Shown here in pieces: positions 1-10,476 of a DNA stretch of 64,000 nt; the first letter of the stretch is position 1, and each line of letters starts with the position of its first letter. The stretch comes from Candidatus Opimibacter skivensis (GTDB taxonomy: Bacteria > Bacteroidota > Bacteroidia > Chitinophagales > Saprospiraceae). The position numbers and the translations under genes were made by a program. The notes below the pieces were generated by a model. The model worked only from the letters and a program-made list of their open reading frames with translations. It ran no database searches and was not told the DNA's origin. Location of the stretch: NCBI GenBank assembly GCA_016722045.1, contig JADKGY010000035.1, forward strand, positions 1 to 64,000. Reading direction: 5' to 3'.

Positions 1-2321
1 CTGCGCATCCATTCGTATTGATTGCAGCTATATTGGTACTACCCAACATCGGTGCAACTACGCTTGGTACCACTGCTCATGGGGGAGGTAAAACTATTAT
101 CAAGATGTAATTCAGCAGAGCCCTCTGGCAGGGTTAATTAGTCTTATGCCGGTAAGTATGATTCTTATTTAAAGTTGTCTTATCAAATCCACTTCACCAA
201 TGCACTGGTCATACTATGGCGTAATATCTATACGTCCTATCGGTAGCCTCCTCTGCTGATGAAGGGATGACACCTTGATCCCAGTTACCATCGTTTGGAA
301 TATTGGGCGCATAGATATTGCCGGTGTTATTGGTAGCTACCGTATTGTCTGTCCATTAACCATCATTATCGGCATAGTACACATCTGCCGGTTGTGCTCC
401 GATCCGTTCAGCATGTCCATCAGGTGCAAAATTGCCGGAATATGAAGCCAGCAAAATGACCTATGATCAATAGTGATTTTACATTTGCACCGGGCAGATT
501 GTATTGACTGATCACCCAATTTCTTACGATGCTGTCTTTGTAACTGAAGCAAAATTTTTCTGAACAACTTTCCATCCATCACCAATGTAGAGATCACTCT
601 TCTTGTGCTGACTAATTTCCGTGAGTAATGGAATAGTAAAAATTTCCCCCAACGCCAGCTGGGGCTGGAAGCGCGCAATTCTCCTCGTATCAGGTGCAGG
701 CATATTAATTCTAAATATGGTTATCCATAATTGTCACCTCAATAGTCGTTTTCACGACTTGTGACCATAAATAGTTCCTGCACTGACAGCATTGTCGTTG
801 TAGTTGTTTGTGCTTCCTGAAAGTGATGCCAGATGACTCCAGCTTGTATCGGGAGGTAATTTTTTATCTATTGAATATGAAAGAGCATTCGCATCGTTCA
901 CCCATTAAACAGCTTATTTGCGCCGGATTGGTCATCACTGTGGCCGATGTTACCTTGAATAATCCACGCCATAAGGAGTACTCCCTTCATAAATGGCGCA
1001 TCGCTGATATCGAGTACATTGCTATTCGCAGTGTTTGAAATTCATATAAACAATTCAGCGAAGGTGTATTTGGAATCATCCATGAATAGCTCTCACGGCA
1101 GCTGCGGGTGGTGAAGGTGTGATGGCTGTCCACGGGCCCGTATTTCCGGTCGTACTATACTCAATCTTTACATTGCTGATGCCGGCTTGTGTCTGCCAGA
1201 TAATAAATCGTTTGGTAGCGATTTGAAAAATATCTCCTCCCACATTTGGCTGTAATAGTACTATCGGTTGAGTAGGTGTATAAAGATGATATTTTAATAT
1301 TCCTTTATACGCTCATCAGCCGGTAGTATCATTGACTCATATCAATTTCCGCAAGGTCCCTGTTGTAATCGATGAACTCTGGGCTGACCATGTAGTAGCG
1401 CCACCATTTGGGGTCGTGATGATTACACCTTCTCTTCCACACGCATACCTGACAGAGAGGCATTGAGAAAATCAACGCTCAACACCCTGATTGAGTGCCA
1501 ATGGTTTCATCCTGTCCATGCAGTGTTCCGGCATTAGGAGGTGCCTGATGATACCATTCTCACCGACAAGCCATCCATTATTCGCATCTGAAAAACGAAT
1601 ATCATTAAAAGAGAGAAAGTTAAGTTAAGCTGGTAATTGGTTTGATATGTCCAACTTGAACCATTTGTCAGTTCCTAAGAAGTGAAGGGCCATTTTAGAA
1701 TGTATTATTAAATCCTCCACACACCTAACCTGAAGTAGTGCTTGCATATCCATAATTTCTACATTGATGTTAGAGCCTTGATTTTGTTGTTGTATCCAAT
1801 TGGCTCCATTAATAACTGCTTTTAGTAATACAATGCCTGCACCCCATGCAATCCCATCCTTTAGTCGTATTCACGAACCTGATGCCATAATACTGACTGC
1901 CATAGGAGATGTCTGAGGTGTCCATGTTGTTCCCCCCATTGGTTGTAGTGATGATTGTCCTTTCATCCCTGGCTGCCAAGCCCAGCCATCCATTTGAAGT
2001 ATCTAAAAAAATATACTTCGTGGGGCTATGCTTGTCGTCCCAGAGGTCTGTAAGACCAGCGTTCCCCCATTGGTCGTTTTCAGTATTGTACCATTCTCAC
2101 CGGTAGCCCATCCGGTGGAGATATCAATAAATTTGACGGTCTTTAATCCGACAGAGGTAGGAAGGCCGGTGATAGCGACCAGACCTGAGCATTTATATGT
2201 TTCAGTAATGAAAAAAAAATAAGAAGGAGGATAATTTTCCAATGTTTAGCTCTTTTAATTGAAAGTAAGTCGGTAAGCATTTCGTAAAGAGATAATGCTT
2301 AAATAGTTTGTTACTTGCCAT
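1..2321 (-). pseudogene. Secreted YCF48-like / Ig-like repeat protein, frame-broken, truncated by window edge
   Basis: On the minus strand, pieces of one large secreted protein appear in alternating frames. A likely ATG is at 2321, followed by a hydrophobic stretch ending near Ala-Gln that resembles a signal peptide. About 2003-2160 encodes a YCF48-type beta-propeller repeat (GWATGENGTILKTTNGG), and weaker copies (NGW, TTNGG) follow near 1920-1990 and 1390-1560. About 1100-1240 encodes an Ig-like strand pattern (VKIEYSTTGNTGPWTAI), and 990-1040 encodes SNVLDISDAPF, a combination common in large T9SS-exported proteins. Segments at 300-700 also look coding (ADVYYADNDG). No frame stays open for more than about 110 codons. 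The C-terminus lies beyond position 1. The frame changes may be sequencing indels or real decay. Confidence 0.5.
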
Positions 2322-2408
2322 AATCAATCTATTTGAACATGAAACCAAAAAAAAATCTGAACTATTAAGTTATATTTTCCGCCCACTTGAAGATTCACGA
2401 TTCAAAAA

Positions 2409-4542
2409 GCTATTCATCCAAACCCATCTGCTTTAGCACAGCCAGAAAACCGCATCCTTTCGGATGGACCCCAGATCGGATCTACCTTAAGCCAGATCAT
2501 CCAGCCGGCGCGCTCACTCAACGCTTTGTCTAAATATTCGAAGGCATGATCCTTATCCCCAAGGGCTACATATACACACTGCCAACATCGGACGCGACAC
2601 ATAATGAAGATTGGACTTTAAGCGAATCTAATATAGCAATGGCCTGTTGCTTTTTTTTGCCTGCCCCCGAGCATATGTATACGCAAGACGTCCATGTGAC
2701 CACGGTGCAGCAAAGATTTCATGTGCCTTTTTTGTTCATCAATAGCTTCATCAAATTTTCCTGTTTTTTATAACATTGTCCGCGGACAAAATGCGCAAAG
2801 GATAATTCGATCAAACGAACTTAATTTGATCAAGTTGCTTTAATGCTTCATCATATTGTCTTGCATAATAGTACATGAGCGTGTGGAAAGAACCTTCTTC
2901 AGGATTCATTGGTTCCACTTCAACCATACGTGCACTCTCTTTAATAGCCTCCTGAAAATTTCCCTGCGAACTATAGTACCAACTGAGAAAAAATGTCCTG
3001 GTATTTATTGGGTTCAAGTTCAATCGCTTTTATACTCAGGATTTTACCTTGCTCCCAGTTCCATGCATACCAGAGTTCGTAATCTATATACTATAAGATG
3101 CGTCAGCCAGCGTGCGTTGTCTTTCGCAGGGCCGTCAGCGCAGCTATCTTCAATTGAGGCATCGCCACATTGGGCGCCATGAAGAAATCTGTCGCGAGGC
3201 CATAGTAATAGGCTATACCTATATAAGGTAATGCAAAGTCAGGGTCAAGTTTTATTGCCTTGTTCATCATGTCCAGACCTGCTTCCAGTCCTTCCGGTGT
3301 AACCTTTCGAATTTCGAAACTTCCTTTAAGGTAAAGATTATAAGCCTCCATATTAGTCGTTGGCTTTTTTTCGATACGCGCTTTTTCTGATGATGTAAGA
3401 TTCGTTCTTAACTGTGAGGCAATGCTGGTCGCTACATCACTCTGAATCGAAAAATATCTTTGAATTCTTTATCATACGTTTCCGCCCACAACTGTCTATC
3501 ATCTTTGCATTCACAAGCTGAACAGAAATATGCACTTTGTTACCTGATTTCTGGACGCTTCCTTCGAGCAATACATCAGCTCCAATGATGGCCCTGATTT
3601 CCCTTCATGGTTTTTTTAGAGTCTTTTGAATTGAAGCATTGATGTACGGGAGATCACATGCAGAGAACCAATCCTACTAGCTGAGTCAATATTTCATTGC
3701 ACACCCCTTCAGCAAAGTATTCATCACCCTGATCCGCGCTGAGGTTGATAAAAGGATGACGGCAATTGTTTTTGGCTTCGCATCCAATGGCGGAGATGAA
3801 TATTGTTTATAAATAAAAATGAAATGACGGCGAGGAGAAGTATAACTCCTGGAAAAAGAAGCGTCTTTAATTTTTTTGATGATGGATTTGCTTTTGCGGC
3901 CAGAGAGGATGTCGCCACTTCGGAAGTACCCGTTATTTTGGCGGCCGGATATTTCAATGCTGTGATTACTCTTTAATCGCATTGGCTATCTTATTGACCT
4001 GATTACGGTAGTCTGTTTTATTTTGATTGTCATTTTTAATATCCCCTGGTTTAAGTGGTCGATTTACGCAGCTTCTTTATAGATAAAATTCAATCGCCGC
4101 AATACGCCGCCAAGCTCATGTTCAAGTGTGGTTTTGTCTTCTGTATCCAGATCATGAATTTTCACAGGAAGAATTCGGCTTGCCAAATTTCCGCTACTCA
4201 GTCTGATATCTCTCCCAAACTGATCATCTTTCGCCATCCTGTTAAATGCACAAAACTCATGTTGCCATGCGAATGATTTTGGATCGCAGTAAGTTTGGGA
4301 GATGATCGGAATGAAGATGAGACACTTTAGTTTTCCTTCCAGGCTCTTATCAACATTGTGTGTCTCAAGCAGGCCGTCATGAGGATTGACGTCAAAGTAA
4401 ATGGAAATATCTTCTTTAAATGTCCCTTCAAGCTCTGTTCGTAATGCGTTGACAAACTCAGTGACCCAATGCTCCTTTTATTGTCTTTGTGACGATAACT
4501 GATGAAGATGTCATATTCAAAACCTGAGGAGGAGAAGGCATG
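2409..4542 (-). pseudogene. TIR - FlgO/TolB-like - TPR protein, multiply frameshifted
   Basis: The pieces read in order on the minus strand. An N-terminal TIR-type segment (FEYDIFISYRHKDNK near 4480-4530) leads into a conserved block with ISIYFD, GLLETHNVDKSLEGKL and IPIISQTYCDPKSFAWQHEF (about 4230-4480). A membrane segment follows near 3800-3850, then the FlgO/TolB-like region starting at PKTIAV (about 3760), LLEGSVQKSGNKVHIS (3515-3580) and QLWAETYDKEFKDIF (3430-3500). TPR helices then run to the end (AYNLYLKGSFEIRK near 3300; DHAFEYLDKALSERAGW near 2490-2550). Intact relatives are long Bacteroidota proteins often labelled adenylate-cyclase-like because they share the TolB/TPR half with cyclase regulators. 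Here the frame changes every 100-300 bp, usually next to a homopolymer. No cyclase domain is visible. Confidence 0.75.
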
Positions 4543-4609
4543 AAGTAAAGTAACAAAATTATGTCCCCCTATACGGTTATAAGCAAGGTTGCAAATTGTA
4601 TTTGAATCA

Positions 4610-5311
4610 TTATTTACCGCGTAGAGCCTGCTCAATACCTTCTTCAACTAAGGGCTCCATTACTTTATATCCAGTGAGTATAGGATGGACTCCGTCTTCC
4701 GTATATCGCTTATCCAATCCCTTTCGTTCATCAACCATGTTTGAATAATAGTCCACATAGACGATCCTTTCTTTTCATACAATAGGCTTTGATCATCGCA
4801 TTTAGTTTTACTATTTTCTCTGCGGGTTCAAGACCCGGATGCCATGGAAAATCAAATGCCGGAAGTACAGAACACAAGACCACTTTGATGTTATTCGCAT
4901 TAGCGAGCTCTGTCATGGAGACAATATTTCCAAATGATTGTTCCTAGGTGATATGTCCTATGTTTTCAGCGATATCATTGATGCCGGCAAGGATGACGAC
5001 GACAGTGGGACTGAGATCAATCACATCCTGTCGGAACCGGATCAACATCTGAGGAGTGGTCTGGCCACCGATGCCGCGATTGATATAGGGTTTGTTGGCA
5101 AAAACGACTCATCAAAAGACAGCCAGAATTCGGTGATCGAGTTGCCCATGAACACAATTCTTTTTCTGTTAGTGTTGGTGGCTTCAGGTTTTTATTGGCG
5201 TTTGCGTATTTATTAAGATTCCCCAATCTGTGTAGGCTGATCAGCTTGTGCCATCATGTGAAGAGAAATTATGAATAATGAGCAAGTGAGAAAAAAGTTA
5301 ATCCTTTGCAA
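4610..5311 (-). pseudogene. SGNH/GDSL-family hydrolase, exported, frameshifted
   Basis: Stitching minus-strand frames gives an SGNH esterase/lipase with all blocks present: a GNSITEFW nucleophile-Ser block near 5130, RGIGGQTT (block II) near 5070, AGINDI (block III, Asn) near 4985 and DGVHP (block V, Asp-His) near 4690. A signal-peptide-like N-terminus (FFLTCSLFIISLHMMAQA) begins at a probable TTG start at 5311. The family hydrolyses ester bonds of lipids or acetylated carbohydrates in the envelope. The gene is broken by at least four frame changes and an in-frame TAG near 4943. It lies directly upstream of the TIR-TPR gene on the same strand. Confidence 0.8.
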
Positions 5312-5323
5312 TGTTGTTTAGAT

Positions 5324-5944
5324 TTATTTTTTTCGTCCGACGAATCTTATCACTGAGCCTACTCCGTTGTGAAATAATCCTTCGTTCAATTCGATTTCCT
5401 TTCGGCTAATTCTATTATTTCGTAATTCGGAAAGTCAGATTTTATTTCATCAATTGAGAATAACATATCTATATCCTTTGGCCCACCCACTTTTCGTTCC
5501 TGAGATATAGTCAATATGTCTTTTACTAAATGCTTCAAAAATAATTAATCCACCCTTTCGCAAGTAGTATTCAAGTGTCTTGTGGTAATGCGATTTGATG
5601 TCTGCCGGAAAGTGGGCATAGATTAAAGCAATCGCATCAAATTGTCCAGGCTGATAATCCAACGTCTGCAATTCGCCAACCTGATAGTCAATCGTCACAT
5701 TATTCGCATCCGCAAGTCGAAGGGCTTTATTTTTTCCTTCCAAGCTAATATCAAAAGCTGAAACAGACCAGCCAAGTTTAGCCGCAAAAACCGCATTACG
5801 CCCCTCCCCTTCTGCGGGAAATAGGATAGCACCTACACTCAATTTTTCAAGCTGCTCTTTTAAATAGTTATTTGGATGTTCGCCATAAGCAAATTCATCT
5901 CCACGATAACGTTCATCCCATCTTTCTTTCCAGCTGTCATTCAT
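5324..5944 (-). CDS. Class I SAM-dependent methyltransferase (TehB-like), C-terminus frameshifted
   Basis: The frame opens at ATG 5944 with the TehB-like pattern WKERWDERYRGDEFAYGEHPN. The SAM-binding motif I region (FPAEGEGRNAVFAA, residues about 41-55) and the acidic strand end (SAFDIS) are present. The first frame stops at 5450 after GWAKGYRYVI. The family's C-terminal tail continues in other frames: IDEIKSDFPNYEIIELAE, then EIELNEGLFHNGVGSVIRF with its stop at 5324. At least two single-base indels are therefore needed to join about 205 residues. Relatives methylate small molecules, including tellurite and other thiol-reactive compounds; the substrate here is unknown. Confidence 0.8.
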
Positions 5945-6009
5945 ATTTTGAAACCATATTCATGTTTTTTTTGAAATATAATAATATTAAGTGTACCGTG
6001 ACGGACGCT

Positions 6010-7459
6010 TCAATACACCATGGTCTGTATCGCATGCGGAAGGATCACCGTTTCAATCGCTCTTGAGTCAACATAAAGCTTATAGGTAACAGACTGATCA
6101 GTTTGATTCATCACAATAGTAGCCATCTGACCATTCTCATTTAAAACGAAGTACTGAGCAATGCACTTCTGCTGGAGACGGTGCTGACGCGCCTTGAGAT
6201 TTGGGCGAATGAATTTGAGAAATGACCGATGTAATAGTAAGCAGGTGTATAAATCAACTGGCCTGTGCGTGTATCTGCATGAACTGGTGCAAAACAAAAA
6301 TTACCGACATGATTGGGACCACCGGTTTCATCAAGCAGCAGATTCCAATCCGTCCAGGCCACTGTGCCCTGGTTGAAATCGTTGATCATTGAACGTCCAT
6401 AGCGCTCCGCATTCGGCCAGTATTGATATCTGGTTGAATCAAATTTTTCATTACACCCTTCCGTAAAAATCAGATTCTTATCCGGATAGGACGCATTGAC
6501 CTCTTTACATTATTGAACATCGGCTCTCCGCCAGTCCATGTTTCATACCAATGGAATCCAATCCCCCAGGCATAACGGGCTGCATCGGGATCACTAAAAA
6601 TAACATCGGCCCGTTGGTTGATCAGATCACGGTTGTGATCCCACACAATTATTTTTTTATCCCCTAATCCTTCCTTTTTCATCGTGGGGCCTAAAAAGTT
6701 TTTTAGAAAATCCCGCTCATCTTCCGCTGTATAAATACAGGACTCCCATTTCTGCTTTGCCATCGGTTCGTTCTGCACCGTAATGCCCCATATCGGGATA
6801 CCGGCAGATTCATACGCCTTGATAAACTTCGTGTAGTATAGCGCCCAGGCGGAATAGAATTCAGGTAATAATTTTCCGCCATGAAGCATATCATGATTAC
6901 TCTTCATAAATGCAGGCGGGCTCCATGGGCTTACATAGAGAGGGATAGTTCCACCAGCCGATGCTATGATCTTTTTAATTAATGGAATCCTGTATTTAGT
7001 ATCCTTGTCGATCGTAAATGTTTTCAATGCTGGATCCTCATCAGATACATACGTATAACTCTCCTTACTGAAATCACAACTGTGTATAGTTGAACGAATC
7101 AGTGTATAACCTATGCCTTTTCCCTCATCAAAGTATGATTGTAAAAACTCCTGTTGCTTACTTTCAGGCAAAGTAGCAAACACTTCTGCTGTGGCATCAG
7201 TTACAGCCCCGCCAATGCCCACGAACGTCTGAAATGTTTTAGCCGGATGAACAAATATTGCCACTTCTGTTTCCGGTGGTTGACCTGCATCCTGAAAGAC
7301 TAGGGTATCTGACGGTGTGAGGCGTAAATCAGTGCTGTCGGCAGTTGTATAGATCACAGCCTTCCCTGTTTGCACATTGTTAGCGACCAGATGTTCCTCC
7401 TGGGTTGTACAACCGGAAAGAATAAAAACCAATCCTATGATGACAGTGAATAATTTCAT
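6010..7459 (-). CDS. Glycoside hydrolase family 30 lipoprotein (first of two), frameshifted near the C-terminus
   Basis: Lipoprotein signal with lipobox LSGC at residues 14-17, then a GH30 (beta/alpha)8 barrel. The acid/base Glu is in VQNEP (about residue 230) and the nucleophile Glu in IFTEG, which is read only after a frame change near 6485. The side beta-sandwich follows (YYYIGHFS, RRVSTVSSRSALLSTSF, NENGQMATIVMNQTD) and ends at 6010. Three frame changes between 6100 and 6500 each sit at a short homopolymer and each restores a conserved GH30 segment, so the gene was probably intact. GH30 enzymes cleave beta-1,6-glucan, glucosylceramide or xylan. The position after SusD in the same orientation places it in the glycan-use operon. 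Confidence 0.85.
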
Positions 7460-7528
7460 TTATATATATTTTACCATAAAGCTGTCTGAAACAGTCCTTC
7501 AGCGAAAAGCTAATCTGAAAACAGGATT

Positions 7529-8953
7529 TTACCAAATGAAAGTCCCAACCGTTTCTGCATGCAAAGATGCTGTGATCCAGCGATCGCCTGCATTGATGTT
7601 AAAGGTTTGAAGGTTTGCACTTTCATTGAGTACGATCAATACATTTTTGCCTTCCGGAGTAGAAAAGCAACATTGTATAACGTCCCGGGACATTACTACC
7701 TATCCGTACCGAACCCGGCGGAATAAATTTTGCAGCTTGTCCGATGATATAATAGCTGACGTTTTTTGTACCGGTCGAGCCATCAATCGTGACAGCCCTT
7801 TGCATTGTGAACATCCGCCCGGTGTATGCGGATTGTATGTCGGGTCATTGGCCAGATTCCATTCGAGGGCTATCGAACTCCAGTTGCGCATCGTGCCGAT
7901 GATGACATTCTTCAAGTGCCATTTCAGGTTTTCACTGAAGGTTTCATTCGAGCCTGTCCATTGCTCAGTGAAATACAAAGCTTTGTCCGGATGCGCATCA
8001 TGCACTGCGGACAATGCACTCACATCTCCTCCATACAGGTGAAAGGCAGAGCCATCTACAAATGCTTTTGCAGCCGGATCATTAAGGATGCTGATCGGAT
8101 AATCGGGATTGTCACAGTTGTGATCCCAAATGATAATTTTTGTCGTGATGCCTGCGGCATGGAATGCAGGACCCAGGTAGTCTTTTACGAAATCCCTTTC
8201 ATTGACAGACGACATGACAAGGCTCGGATTATTACCACCATGTTGAGGTTCATTTTGCGGCGTTACAGCATCGATAGTGATGCCATGTGATTTCATAGCC
8301 TGGATGTACTTCACAAAATAATCAGCGTAGGTATTGTAGTATTGCGTTTTTAGATTTCCGCCTATGCTACTCTTGTTACTTTTCATCCATGTGGGTGCAC
8401 TCCATGGTGAGCCCATGATTTTGATTTCAGGATTGATCGAAAGGATTTCTTTTAGCACCGGTATCAAATACAACGTATCTCTCGCGAGACTGAATCGTTG
8501 TAACTGTGGATCATCCGTAACCCCTGATGGCAAATCATCATAACTAAAAACGACAGGATCCAAATCCGATGCCCCGATGGAAATGCGCAGGTAACTGACA
8601 TGTATAGAATTGTTTCCGTTTCCAAAAAATTCCTGCAGCAAAGCTGCACGTTCACTGGCTCCCATTTGATGCAGCAACATGGCACTGCCTCCCGTGAGCG
8701 AGAAACCGAATCCTTCAATAGTTTGAAAAGTCTCTGTAGCATTAATCTCAATGACAGGATAACGATTGTCTTTTGCAGATGCAAAATCAAATCCTTTGTT
8801 GTTGTACAGCAGGTTGATGCCATTGGCAGATGTCACCCAATTCTGAACCGGCAGTTCAGCAGGTGTATTCACATCATTGTTATTGTTACACCCGAAAAAG
8901 CCAAGTACGAGTAAGGCAACTAGACAGATATACATTCCGGAATTGATTTTCAT
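7529..8953 (-). CDS. Glycoside hydrolase family 30 lipoprotein (second of two), frameshifted near the C-terminus
   Basis: Starts at ATG 8953 with lipobox FFGC (Cys 22). The GH30 catalytic barrel has the acid/base Glu in TPQNEPQ (about residue 243) and the nucleophile Glu in LYFTEQW (about residue 329). The main frame is open to 7700 but leaves the conserved sequence after TYNPHTPGG. The correct end continues in other frames (NVSYYIIGQAAKFIPPGSVR, then NINAGDRW) and stops at 7529. At least two indels lie near 7690 and 7810. It lies 47 bp downstream of susD and 69 bp before the other GH30 gene, so they are probably co-transcribed. The two enzymes are clearly diverged paralogues and may act as an endo/exo pair (inference). 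Confidence 0.85.
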
Positions 8954-9000
8954 AGCTATTATTTAATTCAGCCCCAGGGATATGCCCTGATCGCTGTGTA

Positions 9001-10473
9001 TCAGTATCCCGGATTTTGAGTCAGGTTTGAATTTTTATCCAACTCCGCTTGTGGTATAGGCCAGAAGAGTCGATTCTCATCCAGGTGATACCCGAGAGAA
9101 GCACCTCCTACACCTTTTGCATTATTCATGACTTCAATAGCACGACCTGTCCGTTTGAGGTCAAACCAACGAATGCCTTCGAAAGCAAGTTCAAGACGAC
9201 GTTCTTTTTCAATAGCCAGACGCATATCAGCTTGCGATGTGGCAGATGTTGGATTCAGATGGACACGTGCACGGATTTGATTGACTAAATCCGCTGCAGT
9301 TCCAGTATTGCCTAGTTCATTCTCTGCCTCAGCTTTCAATAAAAGAATATCAGCCAAACGAATGAAAATATAATTCTGAGCACCATCTCCACCGAAATTG
9401 CGCCATTTGTTGATAAACGGATACGCGGTCTGCGGCCAATGAGCATCTGACCACAATCCGGAAACATTGTCAAAAAAGATGGATGCATTTTTACGAATCA
9501 CATCATTCTCCGCATCAAAAGCAGCCACAAGGTCATTGGATGGAAGATTAAATTTTTTCCAATCCTTGCCCCTGAATATCGTCACTCCCCAGTTGCCATC
9601 AGAAGGGCCACCGGTGTAATTGATTTCAAAAATGGACTCAGCTGAGTTTTCAACAGAGTTGTCCCACAGTTTGTCAAATGTTGGAAGTAAAGAATATCCA
9701 CCTGAGATAACTGCATCACAATATTGATTGACCTTTGACCAATCATGAGGTTCTTTCGTGGCATACACTTTGGCTAGTACTGCATTCACCGCGCCGACGG
9801 TAGCAAATCCTTTATCTGTGGCTGTAACACGAACACGTGTGAGAGCCGTTTCCAAATCGGCGATAATCTGAGCATAGACTTCTGCTGTCGATGATCGTGC
9901 AGGAAAAATTTGCGCATAGATCTCCGGAAGCTTTTCGGCACTGATCGAAGTCACCTCCTGCAATTGCAATGGCACATCACCCCATAACTGAACCAACTGG
10001 AAATACATGAAGGCGCGAATGAAAGAAGCCTCACCGATAATTTCATTTTTCCGGCTGGGTGTGAGATCAGGATCAGTCACCTCTTCTGCATTGTTGATGA
10101 TGTTGTTCACTTTACCAATTGTTGAATAGAGATAGGCCCAATCCCGGCTGACATTCCGGTTGACTGCATCCAATTGGTAATCATCGATTTGAAAATTGTC
10201 CGGATTGTCACCTCCTGCATAAGCATCATCAGCCTGTGCATCACCATTGACATAATAGTCCAGTTGATAATATTCATTCTTGAAATCTCCATATGCACCG
10301 GCCAATGCAGCTTCGAGCTCTGAGGCAGATTTAAAATAAACGGAATCAGCCCCGGTATTGGCTACAGCGATACTCTGTGAATGCGGCTCGAGTTCAAGAA
10401 AAGAATCGCATGAATAAAAAGCGATCAGGAGCGTGAAGAAAAGGAACGGTATATATTTTTTCATGGTGTTCAT
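9001..10473 (-). CDS. susD: SusD/RagB-family nutrient-binding outer-membrane lipoprotein
   Basis: 490 residues, with a signal peptide and lipobox FYSC followed by Asp (C22-D23). The SusD N-terminal TPR-rich half includes FIRAFMYFQLVQLWGDVPL (about 150-168). The RagB/SusD C-terminal half has the family's YIFIRLADILLLKAEAENELG block (written here only in part: RLADILLLKAEA, about 375), ELAFEGIRWFDLKR near 430 and the usual ending NPGY. It binds oligosaccharide at the cell surface and forms the lid on the SusC transporter. The start is 4 bp from the susC stop, so the two are translationally coupled. The frame is intact. Confidence 0.95.
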   Translation of the reverse strand: MNTMKKYIPFLFFTLLIAFYSCDSFLELEPHSQSIAVANTGADSVYFKSASELEAALAGAYGDFKNEYYQLDYYVNGDAQADDAYAGGDNPDNFQIDDYQLDAVNRNVSRDWAYLYSTIGKVNNIINNAEEVTDPDLTPSRKNEIIGEASFIRAFMYFQLVQLWGDVPLQLQEVTSISAEKLPEIYAQIFPARSSTAEVYAQIIADLETALTRVRVTATDKGFATVGAVNAVLAKVYATKEPHDWSKVNQYCDAVISGGYSLLPTFDKLWDNSVENSAESIFEINYTGGPSDGNWGVTIFRGKDWKKFNLPSNDLVAAFDAENDVIRKNASIFFDNVSGLWSDAHWPQTAYPFINKWRNFGGDGAQNYIFIRLADILLLKAEAENELGNTGTAADLVNQIRARVHLNPTSATSQADMRLAIEKERRLELAFEGIRWFDLKRTGRAIEVMNNAKGVGGASLGYHLDENRLFWPIPQAELDKNSNLTQNPGY

Positions 10474-10476
10474 GTT

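Noticed and set aside
1..120. Forward-strand frame reading AAILVLPNIGATTLGTTAHG
   Set aside because: Short, without a start or known family; the minus strand carries the recognisable protein.
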